Shown: positions 8,777 through 21,539, numbered from the stretch's first letter. The stretch: 64,000 bases of DNA from Micrococcus endophyticus (GCF_014205115.1 NZ_JACHMW010000001.1:1798001-1862000), one strand, 5' to 3'. Notes: generated from the sequence alone by a model not told the origin. Translations and numbers: made by a program.

Positions 8777-9112
8777 ATGACCCAGCAGCCCGAGCCCCGC
8801 CTCGACGGCACCGCCGACCACGACCGCGACCCGGAGGGCAACCTCGTGGAGCGCAAGGACGACCGGCGCGCGTTCCTCACGTGGACGCTGATCTCGGCAG
8901 TCGGGCTTGCGCTCGTCATCGCCTCCTTCGCGTGGCCGGCCTGGCTCGTGGTCCCCGGCGCGCTGCTCGCCCTCGTGGGCGTCAGCCAGTCCCACGAGTA
9001 CCGCGGCTATTCGCACTGGTTCGGACTGCTCGTCGCGGCCGTGGCGATCGGCGGCGGGCCGTTCCACCTGCTGAGCCTGGCCGGCGACCTCGGCTCGTTC
9101 CTGAGCCGCTGA
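8777..9112 (+). CDS. Small two-helix membrane protein, hypothetical
   Basis: A 111-residue protein with a hydrophilic charged N-terminus (DHDRDPEGNLVERKDDRR) and two hydrophobic segments, FLTWTLISAVGLALVIASFAW with the next WLVVPGALLALVGV, and WFGLLVAAVAIGG. The motif SQSHEYRGYSHWFGLL is the most distinctive stretch. No family is recognised. It lies between a repeat array and the convergent broken FUSC gene. ATG 8777 has no obvious Shine-Dalgarno sequence. It is probably a real gene because its frame shows normal third-position GC and a membrane topology, but its role is unknown. Confidence 0.6.
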   Translation: MTQQPEPRLDGTADHDRDPEGNLVERKDDRRAFLTWTLISAVGLALVIASFAWPAWLVVPGALLALVGVSQSHEYRGYSHWFGLLVAAVAIGGGPFHLLSLAGDLGSFLSR

Positions 9113-9177
9113 CGCCTCGGCGCCAGGCGGACGACGGCGGCGCCCCGGGCACCCCGCACCCCTCGGCGGGCGCCTGC

Positions 9178-10178
9178 TCAGCTCCCAGGCCCGCGGACCA
9201 CGGGGATCGCGCGCGTCGGGTCCGGGGAGCCCCAGACCCAGCGGCGCCACGCCCACGGGAAGAGCACGCACACGATGCCCACGGCAGCGCCGATCACGGT
9301 CTCCACGCCGCGGTCGGCCAGGTGCTGCAGTCCTTCGGCGGCCATGAGCGAGCCGGCCCCGCCCGCGGTCACGCCCACGAGCATCGTGGACAGCAGCGCG
9401 AGCGGCGTCACCACGGTCTGCGCGATCACGTCCTGCCGCGCGATGTACAGCTCCGCCGCCACCTGCAGCACCGCGATGATCAGCACCAGCACGATCACGG
9501 GCGGGTCCAGCAGGATGATGCCCGCGGTGAGCACCAGCCCCAGGAACGTGCCGATCACGCGCTGCAGGCCGCGGCTCACCCGGTACCGGGTCGAGTGGCC
9601 CACGAGGGGCACGACGGCGGCCACCATCGCCCAGTCGTTGTGGTGCACCCCCGCCGGGGCCGCGAGCAGGGTGGCCACCACGCCGGCCACGCCGGCGGCG
9701 ACCACGTACCAGGCCGCCTCCCACAGGATCAGGCGGCCGGCGGCTTCACCGGGACCGAGGCGACGGCGCCGAACGCGAAGATGTGGAAGAGGGAGCCGGC
9801 CGGGCGCAGACCCCACCACCCGGTCACGAACGCGCAGACGCCGGCCAGCACGGTGGTCCACAGCACCAGGCCCCAGGGGTCGACCTGCTCGGAGACGCCC
9901 AGCCGGCCGGCGAGCGTGGCCGCGGCGAGCACCGCGAGCATGAGGCCGCCGCCGCGCAGCTGGGCCTGCAGTCGGGGACCGTGCCGCAGGTTGCGCCCGT
10001 AGATGCCGGTGAACGCGCCGAACACGGCGTACACCGCGAGGTCCATGCGGTGCGTGGCGAGCAGGACCAGCAGCGGCACGAGCACCGGGACGCCCACGCG
10101 GAGGCCGCCCTCGTGGTCGCGGTCCGCGGGCGCGATGGTGAACAGGCCGGGGATCGGGTTGACCGCGGCCAGGCGCAC
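9178..10178 (-). pseudogene. FUSC-family aromatic acid exporter-like transporter, frameshifted
   Basis: Two adjacent frames together give one FUSC-type membrane protein. The N-terminal part runs from GTG 10178 (AAGGGAG upstream), beginning VRLAAVNPIPGLFTIAPAD, and is clean through FHIFAFGAVASVP near 9755, then meets a stop at 9729. The C-terminal part resumes in another frame at AAGRLILWEAAWYVVAAGV and continues through YRVSRGLQRVIGTFLGLVLT (the FUSC core motif with R-x-x-G-T) to the stop at 9178. The junction is in the CCGG/CCGGG run at about 9747-9754; one extra G would restore the frame. It is either a genuine single-base deletion or a sequencing error. Restored length would be about 333 residues. 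Confidence 0.8.
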
Positions 10179-10377
10179 GCGGCGGCTCCCTTCGGCGGGT
10201 CTCGGGGTCTCGGGGGTGGGTGTCGGGGACAGATGGCGGGGTGGCGGCGGACGGTCCGGTCCCGGGAGGGGACCGGCGACGGCGGCCGGTCCGATGTCCG
10301 TGGCGGGGGTGTGATCGGGCGCGGGGGCGGGTGGCGGACGCCATGCGGCTCCCGGCCGGCGGGCGGTTGGGCGGGGT

Positions 10378-10431
10378 GCCTCCCGTTTCCCGCACGAAAG
10401 GGTCGGGAGAGGCTCCCGTTTCCCGCACGAA
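10378..10431 (-). repeat. Dispersed repeat array II (two reverse copies) in a 332-bp gene-free stretch
   Basis: Two copies in reverse orientation (10378-10400 and 10411-10431, second slightly shortened), 33 bp apart. They lie in the divergent spacer 10179-10510 between the FUSC gene and the GNAT gene; the rest of that spacer is G-rich sequence in which I see only the GNAT promoter. Confidence 0.88.
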
Positions 10432-10498
10432 GGCGGTGAGGGCGGAGGGAGGGGAGCGGAAGGGGTGGCGTGGCTCACATTCCGGGCCCCGCGGCGAC

Positions 10499-10504
10499 TA
10501 TGCT
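10499..10504 (+). promoter_or_regulatory. -10 box TATGCT of a leaderless promoter
   Basis: TATGCT ends 6 nt before ATG 10511; no ribosome binding site lies between. Confidence 0.6.
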
Positions 10505-10510
10505 CCCGGC

Positions 10511-11083
10511 ATGACCGGCACCGCTCGCGCCCAGCTCCGACCCCTGCACTCCGACGACGCCGACGCCGTCCTCGAGGGCTTCCGCTCCGATCCCGTGGGC
10601 ATGGCCCGCCAGGGCGACGTCTCGGACGAGGCCTCCGCGCGCGCCTACGTGGACCGGATGCTGGAGTCCGAGGCGACGGACGCCGTCGCCGTGGTGGACC
10701 CGGCCACGGACCGGCTGATCGGCCTGGTCACCGTGGTCCGGGACGAGGAGAACCGCTCCGGGTGGTTCTCGTACTGGCTGAACTCGGCCTGGCGCGGGGA
10801 CGCGATCATGGCGCGCGCCGCCGCCACGGTCGCGGACGCGGAGCTCGCCGAGGGCGGCCTCGAGCGCCTCGAGCTGGGGCACCGCGCGAACAACCCGACG
10901 TCCGGGTCCGTCGCGCGGGCGGCCGGCTTCCTGCACGAGGGCACGCAGCGCGGGCACTTCCTCATCGACGGGCGGCGGCAGGACGTCCACCTCTACGGCC
11001 GGCTCCCCTCCGACCCCCAGCCGGCGGAGAAGGTCCGGCCGTTGCCGTGGGCCTCGGACGAGCGGCCCTGGTCTGGCCGCTGA
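10511..11083 (+). CDS. GNAT-family N-acetyltransferase (RimJ/RimL-like)
   Basis: A 190-residue acetyl-CoA-dependent acetyltransferase of the ribosomal-protein-serine type subgroup. Typical elements are QLRPLHSDDADAVLEGF at the start, LIGLVTVVRDEENRSGWFSYWLN (beta-4 region), ALEGGLERLELGHRANNPTSGSVARAAGF reduced here to the recognisable N-x-x-S-x-x-V-A-R-A-A-G-F motif near residue 135, and HEGTQRGHFLIDGRRQDVHLYGRL at the end. ATG 10511 follows a leaderless promoter. The gene sits between two dispersed repeat arrays. The acetyl acceptor cannot be predicted. Confidence 0.82.
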   Translation: MTGTARAQLRPLHSDDADAVLEGFRSDPVGMARQGDVSDEASARAYVDRMLESEATDAVAVVDPATDRLIGLVTVVRDEENRSGWFSYWLNSAWRGDAIMARAAATVADAELAEGGLERLELGHRANNPTSGSVARAAGFLHEGTQRGHFLIDGRRQDVHLYGRLPSDPQPAEKVRPLPWASDERPWSGR

Positions 11084-11094
11084 CGCCGTGGCAA

Positions 11095-11182
11095 GGCTCC
11101 CGTTTCCCGCACGAAAGCACCGATCACTTTCGTGTGGGAAATGGGAACGGGTGTGGCAAGGCTCCCGTTTCCCGCACGAAAA
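11095..11182 (-). repeat. Dispersed repeat array III (three copies, middle one inverted)
   Basis: Outer copies 11095-11117 and 11160-11182 are in reverse orientation and share an extended flank (GTGGCAAGGCTCCCG). The middle copy 11127-11148 is forward and diverged (TTTCGTGTGGGAAATGGGAA). Start-to-start distances are 32 and 33 bp. It starts 11 bp after the GNAT stop. Confidence 0.88.
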
Positions 11183-11236
11183 CGTGGGGGCGGTGCCACG
11201 GGGCGTCGTCCCGGCGCTCCCGGGCCCGCGCGCCGC

Positions 11237-11242
11237 TAGTCT
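11237..11242 (+). promoter_or_regulatory. -10 box TAGTCT of a leaderless promoter
   Basis: TAGTCT ends 6 nt before ATG 11249. Confidence 0.6.
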
Positions 11243-11248
11243 GCGAGG

Positions 11249-12055
11249 ATGAGCACCCCGTCCGCCCCACAGCCCGCCCGGTCCACTGACGTGCCGCCGT
11301 CCGGAGGGCCGTTCCTGCTCATCCAGACCCGCCCCGAGGACGAGGCCGCGCGCGCCGAGGAGGAGGCCGTCCGCCGCCTCGGCGGCTTCGCCGAGCACCA
11401 GCTGGCCGCCCTGCGCCTGGACCGCGCCCTCGACGCCGACCCCGACGCCCGCCAGGACTGGGCCTCGCTCGTGGCCGGGCACGCCGGCGTGATCCTGTCC
11501 GGGAGCCCCTACACCTCCTCGGTGCCGCAGGAGACGAAGGACGAGCTGCAGGTGGCGGTCGAGCTCGAGCTGGGACGCATGCTGGACGCCGTCCTCGACG
11601 CCGACGCCCCGTTCCTGGGCTGCTGCTACGGCGTGGGCACGCTCGGCGCGCACGCCGGCGGCACCGTGGACGGCACCCACGCCGAGCCCGCCGGACCCAC
11701 CGACGTCACCCTCACCGAGGCCGGCGCCGCGGATCCGCTGCTGGAGGGCCTGCCGCCGCGCTTCACCGCCTACGTGGGGCACAAGGAGGGGCTGACGGTC
11801 CCGCCTCCGGGCGCCGTCGTGCTGGCCACCGGTGAGGCCTGCCCCACCCAGATGTTCCGCCTGGGACGGCGCCAGTACGCCACCCAGTTCCACCCCGAGC
11901 TGGACCAGGCCGGGCTCGTGGAGCGGCTGCGCATCTACCTGCACCACGGGTACGTGGACCCGGAGGACGCCGAGGACACCTTCGCCCGCATCGAGTCGAC
12001 GCCGGCCCTCGAGCCGCCGCGGATCCTGGAGAACTTCCGCCGCGTGTTCGGCTGA
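11249..12055 (+). CDS. Class I glutamine amidotransferase-like protein
   Basis: A 268-residue stand-alone class I (triad) glutamine amidotransferase domain, similar to GMP-synthase-like amidotransferases. The nucleophile elbow is FLGCCYGVGTLG with Cys at about residue 126; the His-x-Glu pair is in QFHPELD at about residues 215 and 217; an oxyanion segment GVILSGSPYTSS lies near residue 85. No synthetase domain is attached, so it may supply ammonia to a partner or hydrolyse gamma-glutamyl compounds. ATG 11249 is behind a leaderless promoter. The amino-acceptor reaction is unknown. Confidence 0.82.
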   Translation: MSTPSAPQPARSTDVPPSGGPFLLIQTRPEDEAARAEEEAVRRLGGFAEHQLAALRLDRALDADPDARQDWASLVAGHAGVILSGSPYTSSVPQETKDELQVAVELELGRMLDAVLDADAPFLGCCYGVGTLGAHAGGTVDGTHAEPAGPTDVTLTEAGAADPLLEGLPPRFTAYVGHKEGLTVPPPGAVVLATGEACPTQMFRLGRRQYATQFHPELDQAGLVERLRIYLHHGYVDPEDAEDTFARIESTPALEPPRILENFRRVFG

Positions 12056-12080
12056 GGGGTCCGGGCCGCCCAGCCCGGCC

Positions 12081-13010
12081 TCACACCCAGCCGCGGCGGG
12101 CCGCCTGCACGCCCAGCTGGAACCGGCCTTCCGCGCCCACCCGGCGGGCGAGCTCGGCCAGGCGCCGCTGCACGGTGCGGTGCGAGAGGCCGACGGCGCG
12201 GGCCATCGCCTCGTCCGTCATCCCGGAGCTGAGCATCGCCAGGAGGCGCCGCTCCTGCTCGGTAAGGGCCGCGTCGTCGTCGTCCGGCCCCGCGACGTCG
12301 GCGATCGGCACCGCCATCTCCCACTGCAGCTCGAAGAGCCGTACGAGCGCGTCCACCAGCAGGGATCCGCGCACCACGAGCCCCTCCCCCTGCCCGGCGG
12401 CGCCGGCGAGGCCGACCAGCGCGACAGCATCGTCGGCGATCAGCAGCTTGAACGGCAGCCGCGGCAGGATCCGGCCGGTCTCTCCGGGTGTGGAGCCGAG
12501 CAGCTCCCAGCGCTCGGGCGGCTCGGACTGCAGGGACCTGCCCTCGAAGATCACGTGCCAGTGGACCCCGCGCTCCCAGGAGCGGGACTGCGCGGCCTCC
12601 GGCAGCGCCTCGGCATGGAAGTAGGGGCCGCGGTCGAAGCCGCGCACGATCCGCCGGGCCTGGCGGGTCAACTGCACGGCGGCCCCCACGATCTCCGTGC
12701 CGCCGACCACCACCTCGATCGCCTCCCGGCCCGCCCCGGGACTACGGCGGAACTCGCCCCGCAGGACCTCGGCGGCCTCGCGGAGGGCGTCGGCACGGGC
12801 CTGGGCTCGATGCGCCTCGGCGAGCAGGGGCCGGTGCGGCGGCATCACCGCGAGGGACCCGTCCTCGCCCCGGCGCACCAGGCCGAGCTCGGCGAGGCGG
12901 GCCACGGCGTCGTCGTCGAGCTCCTCGGCAGGTGTCTCGGGGCGCGCCAGGAGGGCGCGGAAGGCGGCGACGTCGGCCGGGTCCAGCCCGGCGGATCCCG
13001 TGGAGGTCAC
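12081..13010 (-). CDS. LuxR-type helix-turn-helix transcriptional regulator (TrmB-like N-terminus)
   Basis: A 309-residue DNA-binding protein. The C-terminus has a LuxR/GerE-type HTH: ALTEQERRLLAMLSSGMTDE then AMARAVGLSHRTVQRRLAELARRVGA. The N-terminal 70 residues (FRALLARPETPAEELDDDAV) look like a winged helix as in TrmB-like regulators, and the middle carries a phospholipase-D-like sensory segment (HVIFEGRSLQSEPPERWELL). GTG 13010 is preceded by GAAGGGAGGGG. A minus-strand TAGCGT lies about 110 bp further upstream. It is divergent from the secreted subtilase, which makes that protease its most likely target. The signal sensed is unknown. Confidence 0.75.
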   Translation of the reverse strand: MTSTGSAGLDPADVAAFRALLARPETPAEELDDDAVARLAELGLVRRGEDGSLAVMPPHRPLLAEAHRAQARADALREAAEVLRGEFRRSPGAGREAIEVVVGGTEIVGAAVQLTRQARRIVRGFDRGPYFHAEALPEAAQSRSWERGVHWHVIFEGRSLQSEPPERWELLGSTPGETGRILPRLPFKLLIADDAVALVGLAGAAGQGEGLVVRGSLLVDALVRLFELQWEMAVPIADVAGPDDDDAALTEQERRLLAMLSSGMTDEAMARAVGLSHRTVQRRLAELARRVGAEGRFQLGVQAARRGWV

Positions 13011-13144
13011 GGCCCCTCCCTTCTTCCGAGGTCGACGACGGCCCATCCGGCGTCGGTCGGACGAGCCCGGAGGGACCTCCGGACCGACGCGCGAGACGGT
13101 GGCGGGATCCCGCCATGACGTGTTCACGCTAGCCCAGAACCACG

Positions 13145-13160
13145 TGTGACATCCGTCATG
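13145..13160. promoter_or_regulatory. CRP/GlxR-like site in the regulator-subtilase spacer
   Basis: TGTGACATCCGTCATG matches TGTGA-N6-TCACA in 8 of 10 positions. It lies in the 287-bp divergent spacer 13011-13297, about 140 bp before the subtilase start and close to the TAGCGT box that probably serves the regulator. Confidence 0.45.
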
Positions 13161-13297
13161 GTGCTGTGATGGGTGGCACGGCTTCGCGGGCCGCCCCGCA
13201 CCGCATCCTGCACCTTTCACCGCAGCACCCAGCAGGGCGCCGCACCTCCGGTGCGGCCCGCGATCCCGACGTCATCCCACTCAGGAAGGGCCCCTCC

Positions 13298-17817
<4,520 letters not shown>

Positions 17818-17906
17818 GGCGGGGGGCTCCGGAGTCAGGCGGGGCCGCGAGGCCGGGGCTCACGCGGGGCCGCGGGGCCCGGCGGGGCCGCGGGGCGCCG
17901 TCGTCG

Positions 17907-19121
17907 TCAGGCGAAGGCGCCGATCCCCGTGATGTCGCGGCCGATGATCAGCCCCTGGACCGTCTCGGTGCCCTCGTAGGTGTGCATGGCCTCGATGTCC
18001 GCGAAGTGGCGGGCCACCTCGTTCTGGATGAGGATGCCGTTGCCGCCGAGCATGTCGCGGGCGTTGGCGGCGATCGAGCGGGCCGCGCGCGTGGCGGAGT
18101 ACTTGGCCAGGGAGGCCATGGGCCCGGTGAGGCGGCCCTCGTCCTCCAGGCGCGTGGCGCGCAGCACGAGCAGCTGCACCTGCGTCAGCTGGGAGAGCAT
18201 CTCCGCGAGACGGGTCTGCACGGTCTGGGCGGCGGCCAGCGGCCGGCCGAACTGGATCCGCTGCCCGGCGTACTGGACGGCGGCCTCGTAGCAGCCCACG
18301 GCCTGCCCGAGCGCGGACCACGCCACGCCCACGCGGGTGGCGAAGAGGACGCGCGAGGTGTCCTTGAACGAGCGGGCCTCGGGCAGGACGTCGGCGTCGG
18401 GGACGAACACGCCGTCGAGGGTGATGTGGGCCTGGTCGATGGCGCGCAGGGCCACCTTGCCCTTGATGACCTCGGCCGTGTAGCCCTCGGACTCCTGGCG
18501 GACGATGAACCCGCGGACCTGCTCGTCCTCGGCGCTGCGCGCCCAGACCACGGAGACGCCGCCGGCGGCGCCGTTGCCGATCCACTTCTTGTGCCCGCGC
18601 AGCCGCCAGCCGCCGTCCACCCGCTCGGCGCGGGTCTCGAGGGAGACGGAGTCGGAGCCGTGGGTGGGCTCGGTCAGGGCGAAGGCGCCGTAGAGCTCGC
18701 CGCGGGACATGGCGGGCAGGAGCTCGGCGCGCTGCTCGTCGCTGCCGCAGAGCTGGATGGAGCGCATGGCCAGGCCGCCCTGCACGCCGGCGACCGTGGC
18801 GATCGAGCCGTCCAGGCGGGACAGCTCCATCATGGCCAGGCCCGCGGCCACGCGGGAGACCTCGGGCAGCCCGTCCACGGGCACGCCGTCGCGCAGCAGG
18901 TCGACCGCGCCCAGGCGGGCGACGAGGTCGAGCGGGTACTCGTGGCGGTCCCAGGCTTCGCGGATCCGGGGCAGCACGTCCGGCTCGAGGGCGAAGGCGC
19001 GGGCGCGGCGCCAGACCTCCTTCTCGTCGTCGGAGACGTCCCCGAGCGCGAGGTAGAAGTCGGTGTCGAGCGGCGCGGCGACGTCGTACTCGGGCTCGGC
19101 GGTGGGCAGGTTCTCGGTCAT
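17907..19121 (-). CDS. Acyl-CoA dehydrogenase, glutaryl-CoA dehydrogenase subfamily
   Basis: FAD enzyme that introduces an alpha-beta double bond into an acyl-CoA and passes electrons to ETF (etfBA lies at 49.6-51.4 kb). The 404-residue protein follows the glutaryl-CoA dehydrogenase pattern: GAFALTEPTHGSDSVSLETR, HKKWIGNGAAGGVSVVWARS, KVALRAIDQAHITLDGVFVP, RDMLGGNGILIQNEVARHF and the catalytic-base segment HTYEGTETVQGLIIGRDITG. Whether it also decarboxylates is not decidable. ATG 19121 is the only start that matches the family; the spacer to the divergent TetR gene carries a candidate operator over its promoter (minus-strand TAGGGT at 19159-19164). Confidence 0.85.
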   Translation of the reverse strand: MTENLPTAEPEYDVAAPLDTDFYLALGDVSDDEKEVWRRARAFALEPDVLPRIREAWDRHEYPLDLVARLGAVDLLRDGVPVDGLPEVSRVAAGLAMMELSRLDGSIATVAGVQGGLAMRSIQLCGSDEQRAELLPAMSRGELYGAFALTEPTHGSDSVSLETRAERVDGGWRLRGHKKWIGNGAAGGVSVVWARSAEDEQVRGFIVRQESEGYTAEVIKGKVALRAIDQAHITLDGVFVPDADVLPEARSFKDTSRVLFATRVGVAWSALGQAVGCYEAAVQYAGQRIQFGRPLAAAQTVQTRLAEMLSQLTQVQLLVLRATRLEDEGRLTGPMASLAKYSATRAARSIAANARDMLGGNGILIQNEVARHFADIEAMHTYEGTETVQGLIIGRDITGIGAFA

Positions 19122-19169
19122 GGCGGGGCCTCCGGGGCTGGGGCGGGTGTCTGGCGTCACCCTACACGG

Positions 19170-19210
19170 AGTGACACGGAATCTCACTGGGTCAGACGGA
19201 GTCTCACCAG
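19170..19210. promoter_or_regulatory. Candidate TetR operator between the dehydrogenase and its divergent regulator
   Basis: Two direct repeats ACGGARTCTCACYRG at 19176-19190 and 19196-19210 have a 20-bp period (two helical turns). The first also forms an inverted repeat AGTGA-N9-TCACT at 19170-19188. The block lies between the minus -10 box TAGGGT and the plus -10 region of the regulator, so binding could block both. Confidence 0.55.
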
Positions 19211-19238
19211 AGTGTCCACACATGGCACGATGGCCCGC

Positions 19239-19844
19239 ATGTCGACGCCCGCCGAGGACACCCTCACCGCCCTCATCCACCTCCTGGACCGCGAGGGCTA
19301 CGACGCCGTCACCGTGGACCAGCTCGCCCGCGAGGCCGGCATGAGCCGCGCCAGCTTCTTCCGGAACCTGGGCGGCAAGGAGGAGGTGGTCTTCGCCGAC
19401 CACGCGGCGCTGCTCGCCCACCTCGAGGAGTTCCTGCGGGGCACCGCGCTCGGGGTGCGCGAGGCCCTCGACGAGGCCGTCCTCCAGGTTTTCCGCCACC
19501 ACACGCGCGACCCCGAGCGGGCCCAGGCACGCGCACGCCTGCTGCGCGGCTCGCAGGCGCTGCGCACGCGCGAGCTGCTCACCTCGCACCGCTACGAGGA
19601 GCTGTTCTCGGCCTGGCTCGCGGACGCCCTGCCGGACACGCCCGCCCGGGGCGGGGTCGCCGTCGGGCTCGCGGCGGCCGTGGTGGCGGTCCACAACCGC
19701 GCGCTGCGCGCCTGGCTGCACTCCCCCGACGACGACGCCGAGGCCGGCCTGCGCGCGGACCTCGCCGAGGTCGTCGCGCGGCTCACGGCCGAGCCCTCCG
19801 CCGCCGAGCGGACACTGGAGGCGGTGCGGCGGCTCCTCGGCTGA
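19239..19844 (+). CDS. TetR/AcrR-family transcriptional regulator
   Basis: A 201-residue repressor-type protein. The N-terminal HTH is canonical: TALIHLLDREGYDAVTVDQL, AREAGMSRASFFRNLGGKEE then VVFADH. The C-terminal ligand domain is all helical (ALDEAVLQVFRHHTRDPERA, VAVGLAAAVVAVHNRALRAW). ATG 19239 follows CACGAT by about 7 nt. It is divergent from the glutaryl-CoA-dehydrogenase-like gene, with repeated operator-like sequence between them, so it most likely controls that gene and itself in response to an acyl-CoA or related compound. Ligand is inferred only from context. Confidence 0.85.
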   Translation: MSTPAEDTLTALIHLLDREGYDAVTVDQLAREAGMSRASFFRNLGGKEEVVFADHAALLAHLEEFLRGTALGVREALDEAVLQVFRHHTRDPERAQARARLLRGSQALRTRELLTSHRYEELFSAWLADALPDTPARGGVAVGLAAAVVAVHNRALRAWLHSPDDDAEAGLRADLAEVVARLTAEPSAAERTLEAVRRLLG

Positions 19845-19866
19845 CGCGCGCGGGCGGCGCCGCCGC

Positions 19867-20505
19867 TCAGGCGCGGCCGGCCACCTGCGCGTTCTCCGCG
19901 CCGAAGGCCGGCGGGTAGCGGAACTCGCCGGAGGGCACCTCGGCGTCGTCCTGGAGCGTCAGCACCTGCAGGGCCTCGGGCTGGTCGGCGAACGCGGCGG
20001 TGACCCCGTGCTCGGCGCCGGGGCGGAAGCCGAACTTCGCGTAGTACTCGGGCCAGCCGTAGACCACCACGACCTTCTCGCCGTCGGCCTGGGCCTTCTG
20101 CAGCAGGGCGTTGACGATCGCGGTGCCCGCGCCCTCGCCCTGGTGCTCGGGAAGGACGCCGTGCGGCGCGAGGGCGAGCACCTCGGCCTCGCCCACGTGG
20201 GCGCGCACGAGGGTGCCGTAGCCCATGGGGTCGGACTGCAGGTCGGTGCCGGGGATGGAGGCGGTCATGGCCACGAGGGAGTACTGCGGCAGCCAGCCCT
20301 CGCCGCCGCCGGCCAGCTCCTCCACGAGGTCGGCCTCGGCGGAGGACTCGAACGTGAGCTCGGCGATCTGGCGGATGGCGCGACGGTCCGCCGGGTCCTC
20401 ATGGTCGGCAACGCGGGTGGACCAGCGGTGGCCCAGGTCCTGCCCGGCGGGGACGTGCGCGGCCCGGTAGGCGGGGGTCTGGGTGCTGTTCTGCTCGGTG
20501 CTCAT
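19867..20505 (-). CDS. GNAT-family N-acetyltransferase (YhbS-like)
   Basis: A 212-residue acetyltransferase. Motif A is seen as LALAPHGVLPEHQGEGAG then TAIVNALLQKA (Q/R-x-x-G-x-G/A pattern), followed by VVVVYGWPEYYAKFGFRPG, a characteristic YhbS-type ending. The N-terminal 45 residues are an extension without recognisable domain. On the minus strand TACGGT ends 6 nt before ATG 20505, again leaderless; a TGTG-N8-CACA palindrome (20525-20540) sits just upstream. It converges on the TetR gene with 22 bp between stops. Substrate unknown. Confidence 0.8.
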   Translation of the reverse strand: MSTEQNSTQTPAYRAAHVPAGQDLGHRWSTRVADHEDPADRRAIRQIAELTFESSAEADLVEELAGGGEGWLPQYSLVAMTASIPGTDLQSDPMGYGTLVRAHVGEAEVLALAPHGVLPEHQGEGAGTAIVNALLQKAQADGEKVVVVYGWPEYYAKFGFRPGAEHGVTAAFADQPEALQVLTLQDDAEVPSGEFRYPPAFGAENAQVAGRA

Positions 20506-20592
20506 GCCCCCACCGTAGCCCCGGTGTGATGCGGAACACAGGGGCGGCGCCTCCCCCTGCGCTCCCGGACCCCGGACGGGCCCGGCCGCGGG

Positions 20593-20916
20593 TCAGTCGA
20601 TCTGCAGCTCGCCCATGGGGCCGAAGCCCTCGGCGTCCACGTGCTCGGAGATGATCTGCGGGGTGCTCGCCAGCAGGGGGCGCATGGCGTCGATGCCCTC
20701 CTGGAAGTGCGGCGACTCCACGTGGGCCTTCGCGCCCTCGTCGGTGAACCCCTCGATCAGGAGGTACTCGTTGGGGCCGCCCTCCACCGGGCGGTACCAC
20801 TCGAAGAACAGGTTGCCGGGCTCGGAACGCACGTCCGCGGTGTACTTCGCGACGGCGTCCATCCACTCGTCGGCACGCTCGGGCTGGACGGTGAACTTCA
20901 GGTTGATGAGGATCAT
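20593..20916 (-). CDS. Antibiotic biosynthesis monooxygenase (ABM) family protein
   Basis: A 107-residue ferredoxin-fold, dimeric alpha-beta barrel protein. Family marks are ILINLKFTVQPERADEWMDA, EPGNLFFEWYRPVEGGPNE, YLLIEGFTDEGAKAHVESPH and FQEGIDAMRPLLA. Members include quinol monooxygenases and stress proteins; no active-site signature decides here. I start at ATG 20916, which is 7 nt behind CAGAAT and overlaps the upstream gene's stop by four bases (ATGA), so it can be read both from its own leaderless promoter and by coupling. ATG 20925 is in frame but overlaps the -10 box. Confidence 0.75.
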   Translation of the reverse strand: MILINLKFTVQPERADEWMDAVAKYTADVRSEPGNLFFEWYRPVEGGPNEYLLIEGFTDEGAKAHVESPHFQEGIDAMRPLLASTPQIISEHVDAEGFGPMGELQID

Positions 20917-21539
20917 GCGGTCCATTCTGACCCACCCGGGGCGGCATCGGCCCGGCCTCGCGTCCGCCGAGCGCGGAACCGCCGGGCCAGCAGCCACAGG
21001 CCCACGACGACGGCGACCACCAGCACGGCGACCAGCACCGGCAGGAACAGCGCGGCCGCGACGAGGCCCACGGCGGAGACGTCCTCGGCGGCGGAGAGGA
21101 CGGGCGCGGCGGTCCCGACGGTGACGGTGTTCGCGCCCACGCGCGTGCCCGCCTTCGCCAGGTGCACCGCGAGCGCGATGCCCGCGCCGATCAGCACCGG
21201 GACCCAGCCGGACCCGCCGAACAGGGTGCCGGGGTCGTGGACCGCCGTCGTCTCCGTGCCGACGCCCGAGGCGAACACGATGCCGCCGGCCGCGGGGCGC
21301 ACGACGGTCTGGACGGCGTCGTTGACCGCGTCGACGCCAGGGAACTTGTCCGCCACGACCTCGAGCAGGAGCAGGACGCCGAGGATCCAGAGGGAGGCGT
21401 CGGCGGAGAGCCAGGTCCAGCCCGCAGGTAGGTCCACGAGGCCCGTGAACCGGTCCAGCAGGCCCAGTGCCAGCATGGGGATGTAGGCGTTGAGCCCGGC
21501 CGACGTGGCCAGGCCCGTGCCGGTGAGGAACTCGAGCAC
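20913..21539 (-). CDS. DUF4126-family membrane protein
   Basis: A 208-residue membrane protein of unknown function. The N-terminus LTGTGLATSAGLNAYIPMLA resembles DUF4126, with later VADKFPGVDAVNDAVQTVVR and PAAGGIVFASGVG in the family's conserved centre. About five hydrophobic segments are visible, and a basic C-terminal tail (LLARRFRARRTRGRA). It overlaps the start of the ABM gene by 4 bp, so the two form an operon. It is divergent from the PdxK-like gene with 157 bp between. Confidence 0.7.
   Translation of the reverse strand: MLEFLTGTGLATSAGLNAYIPMLALGLLDRFTGLVDLPAGWTWLSADASLWILGVLLLLEVVADKFPGVDAVNDAVQTVVRPAAGGIVFASGVGTETTAVHDPGTLFGGSGWVPVLIGAGIALAVHLAKAGTRVGANTVTVGTAAPVLSAAEDVSAVGLVAAALFLPVLVAVLVVAVVVGLWLLARRFRARRTRGRADAAPGGSEWTA

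Noticed and set aside
12061-12080. Missing gene between the amidotransferase and the HTH regulator
   Set aside because: The convergent spacer is only about 25 bp.
17818-17906. GGGGCCGCG-type short tandem repetition after tgt
   Set aside because: Low-complexity G+C sequence in a short spacer; no stable unit length.
20523-20542. TGTG-N8-CACA before the GNAT gene as a firm CRP site
   Set aside because: Only the outer four bases of each half match; kept as a weak hint and not listed as a feature.
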